Below are positions 14,408 to 15,782 of a stretch of DNA of 15,782 nt, in pieces. Source of the stretch: Prevotella sp. CAG:891 (GTDB lineage: Bacteria > Bacteroidota > Bacteroidia > Bacteroidales > Bacteroidaceae); contig FR901787.1 of NCBI GenBank assembly GCA_000437675.1, forward strand, positions 1-15,782. The letters run 5' to 3'. Numbering within the stretch: the first letter of the stretch is position 1; each line of letters starts with the position of its first letter. A program made the translations under genes and the position numbers. A model generated the notes under the pieces. The model was not told the DNA's origin. It did not search any database and saw only the letters and a list, made by a program, of their open reading frames with translations.

Positions 14408-15782
14408 TTACAGCGCGTCGTTTTCGTTCACAGCATCGCAATCCTTCAATCTGCGAGAAATGCGCATGGCGCAGAAGTTCGGGCCACACATGGTGCAGAA
14501 TTCACCATTTTCAAAATGCGCATCCTTGTAGTATTTAGTAGCCAAATCCGGGTCAAGACTCAAGTTAAACTGATCTTTCCATCTGAATTCGTAGCGCGCT
14601 TTCGATAAGGCATTGTCGCGAACCTGCGCACCGGGATGTCCCTTGGCAAGGTCGGCAGCGTGAGCCGCAATCTTGTAAGTAACCACACCGGTTCTCACAT
14701 CGTCGCGGTTCGGCAGGGCCAAATGTTCCTTGGGGGTAACATAGCAAAGCATGGCAGTGCCCAATGCACCAATGATTGAAGCACCGATGGCCGAGGTGAT
14801 GTGGTCGTAACCCGGAGCAATGTCGGTAACGAGCGGACCCAGGGTGTAGAAAGGAGCCTCGTGGCACTTTTCAATCTGACGTTGCATGTTTTCAGGAATT
14901 TTGTGCATGGGCACGTGGCCGGGACCCTCAATAAATGCCTGTACGTTCTTGGCCCAGGCACGTGTCACGAGTTCACCCATCGTGTCGAGTTCGGCAAACT
15001 GCGCACGGTCGTTGGCATCGTAGATAGAGCCGGGACGCAAGCCGTCGCCCAATGAAATGGCTACGTCGTATTGGGCGCAAATGTCACAAATATCGTCAAA
15101 GTGTTCGTAAAGGAAACTTTCCTTGTCGTTTTGTAAGCACCATTCCGAGATGATGCTGCCGCCGCGGCTCACCATACCGGTCATTCGGCCTTGCGACAGA
15201 TGGATGTTCTTACGGCGAATACCGCAGTGAATCGTAAAGTAGTCAACACCTTGTTCGCACTGTTCGATGAGCGTGTCGCGATACAGTTCCCAAGTAAGGT
15301 TTTTGGCAACGCCTTTCACCTTTTCCATGGCTTGGTACATAGGTACCGTACCAACCGGAACGGGGCTGTTGCGCACAATCCATTCACGCGTTTCGTGAAT
15401 GTGATCACCGGTTGAAAGGTCCATGATTGTGTCGCCTCCCCATTTGCAGCTCCAAACAGCCTTTTCCACCTCTTCGTCGATCGACGAGGTTGTGGCCGAA
15501 TTACCCAAGTTCGTGTTGATTTTAACCAGGAAGTTTCTACCGATAATCATAGGTTCAGCCTCGGGGTGGTTGATGTTTGCCGGAATAACAGCGCGTCCGG
15601 CAGCCACTTCATCGCGCACAAATTCGGGTGTAATGTGGCTTTCGATGCCCAAGGCCTGGCAATCCATGTTTTCACGAATAGCCACATATTCCATTTCGGG
15701 AGTAATGATGCCCTGTTTGGCCAAAGCCATTTGTGTGATACCCTTTCCGGGCAATGCACGCAGAGGGAGGTGGTTATGGTTG
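14408..15782 (-). CDS. thiC: Phosphomethylpyrimidine synthase ThiC, 5' part outside the window
   Basis: Radical-SAM enzyme that rearranges aminoimidazole ribotide into hydroxymethylpyrimidine phosphate for thiamine synthesis; cytoplasmic. The window holds 457 C-terminal residues. The frame runs open to the right edge (..LRALPGKGITQMALAKQGIITPEMEYVAIREN), so the start codon lies beyond it and roughly the first 100 or more residues are missing. The TTG near 15754 is internal. Hallmarks are 'NLGNSATTSSIDEEVEKAVW', 'GGDTIMDLSTG', 'HCGIRR', 'SLGDGLRPGSIYDANDRAQ', 'IEGPGHVPMHKI', 'DIAPGYDHITSAIG' and the C-terminal cluster motif 'FCTMCGPNFCAM' (CX2CX4C) that binds the [4Fe-4S] centre. No defect is visible. 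Its promoter and any TPP riboswitch would be outside the window. Confidence 0.97.
   Translation of the reverse strand, partial: NHNHLPLRALPGKGITQMALAKQGIITPEMEYVAIRENMDCQALGIESHITPEFVRDEVAAGRAVIPANINHPEAEPMIIGRNFLVKINTNLGNSATTSSIDEEVEKAVWSCKWGGDTIMDLSTGDHIHETREWIVRNSPVPVGTVPMYQAMEKVKGVAKNLTWELYRDTLIEQCEQGVDYFTIHCGIRRKNIHLSQGRMTGMVSRGGSIISEWCLQNDKESFLYEHFDDICDICAQYDVAISLGDGLRPGSIYDANDRAQFAELDTMGELVTRAWAKNVQAFIEGPGHVPMHKIPENMQRQIEKCHEAPFYTLGPLVTDIAPGYDHITSAIGASIIGALGTAMLCYVTPKEHLALPNRDDVRTGVVTYKIAAHAADLAKGHPGAQVRDNALSKARYEFRWKDQFNLSLDPDLATKYYKDAHFENGEFCTMCGPNFCAMRISRRLKDCDAVNENDAL

Noticed and set aside
1..15782. CRISPR array, tRNA, rRNA, insertion sequence, toxin-antitoxin or prophage genes
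   Set aside because: I found no spaced direct repeats, no cloverleaf or rRNA-like stretches, and no transposase, integrase or toxin families in any frame.
1..15782. Numerous 60-140 codon ORFs antisense to or out of frame with the main genes
   Set aside because: They overlap well-supported genes, lack recognisable domains and are explained as frame shadows.

Overview
The window reads as a chromosomal segment of a Bacteroidetes bacterium, most likely of the order Bacteroidales. Three things support this: the dnaN / DnaQ-like exonuclease / coaBC / DUF4835 / recN gene order, the presence of families largely confined to the phylum (DUF4835/PorD, the Porin_10-type barrel, DUF3127), and promoter-like sequences of the TAnnTTTG type with little Shine-Dalgarno signal. 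A genus cannot be fixed from the sequence alone.

Layout. (1) Positions 49-10149 hold seven genes in one direction on the minus strand. Read 5' to 3' they are dnaN (sliding clamp), a DEDD-type 3'-5' exonuclease, coaBC (coenzyme A synthesis), a DUF4835/PorD-like exported protein, recN, an exported trypsin-fold plus TPR protein whose catalytic serine is replaced by methionine, and a large outer-membrane beta-barrel. The series ends in a strong intrinsic terminator at 49-92. Most gaps are 11-82 bp and one is 188 bp, so co-transcription of sub-blocks is likely. (2) Positions 10150-10477 form a divergent intergenic region with candidate promoters in both directions and a doubtful 62-codon ORF. (3) Positions 10478-11751 on the plus strand hold a DUF3127 protein that ends like an SSB (acidic ...DDLPF tip), its terminator, and mtgA (peptidoglycan glycosyltransferase, GTG start). 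(4) Positions 11752-12087 carry a nested foldback structure and then a textbook Bacteroidetes promoter with a structured leader. (5) Positions 12088-14106 encode an exported GH20 hexosaminidase, followed by an intrinsic terminator and a second nested foldback. (6) Positions 14408-15782 hold thiC on the minus strand, convergent with the GH20 gene and cut by the window edge.

Functionally the minus-strand block mixes DNA replication/repair (clamp, exonuclease, RecN) with cofactor synthesis and envelope/export proteins. The plus-strand genes touch DNA metabolism (DUF3127, by inference), cell-wall synthesis and glycan degradation. There is no mobile element, CRISPR array, tRNA or rRNA that I can see. 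The region is mostly core genome. The observations most worth following are the SSB-like DUF3127 protein beside dnaN, the serine-less protease-TPR protein, the altered CoaC active-site residues, and the two nested intergenic foldbacks that share an octamer.
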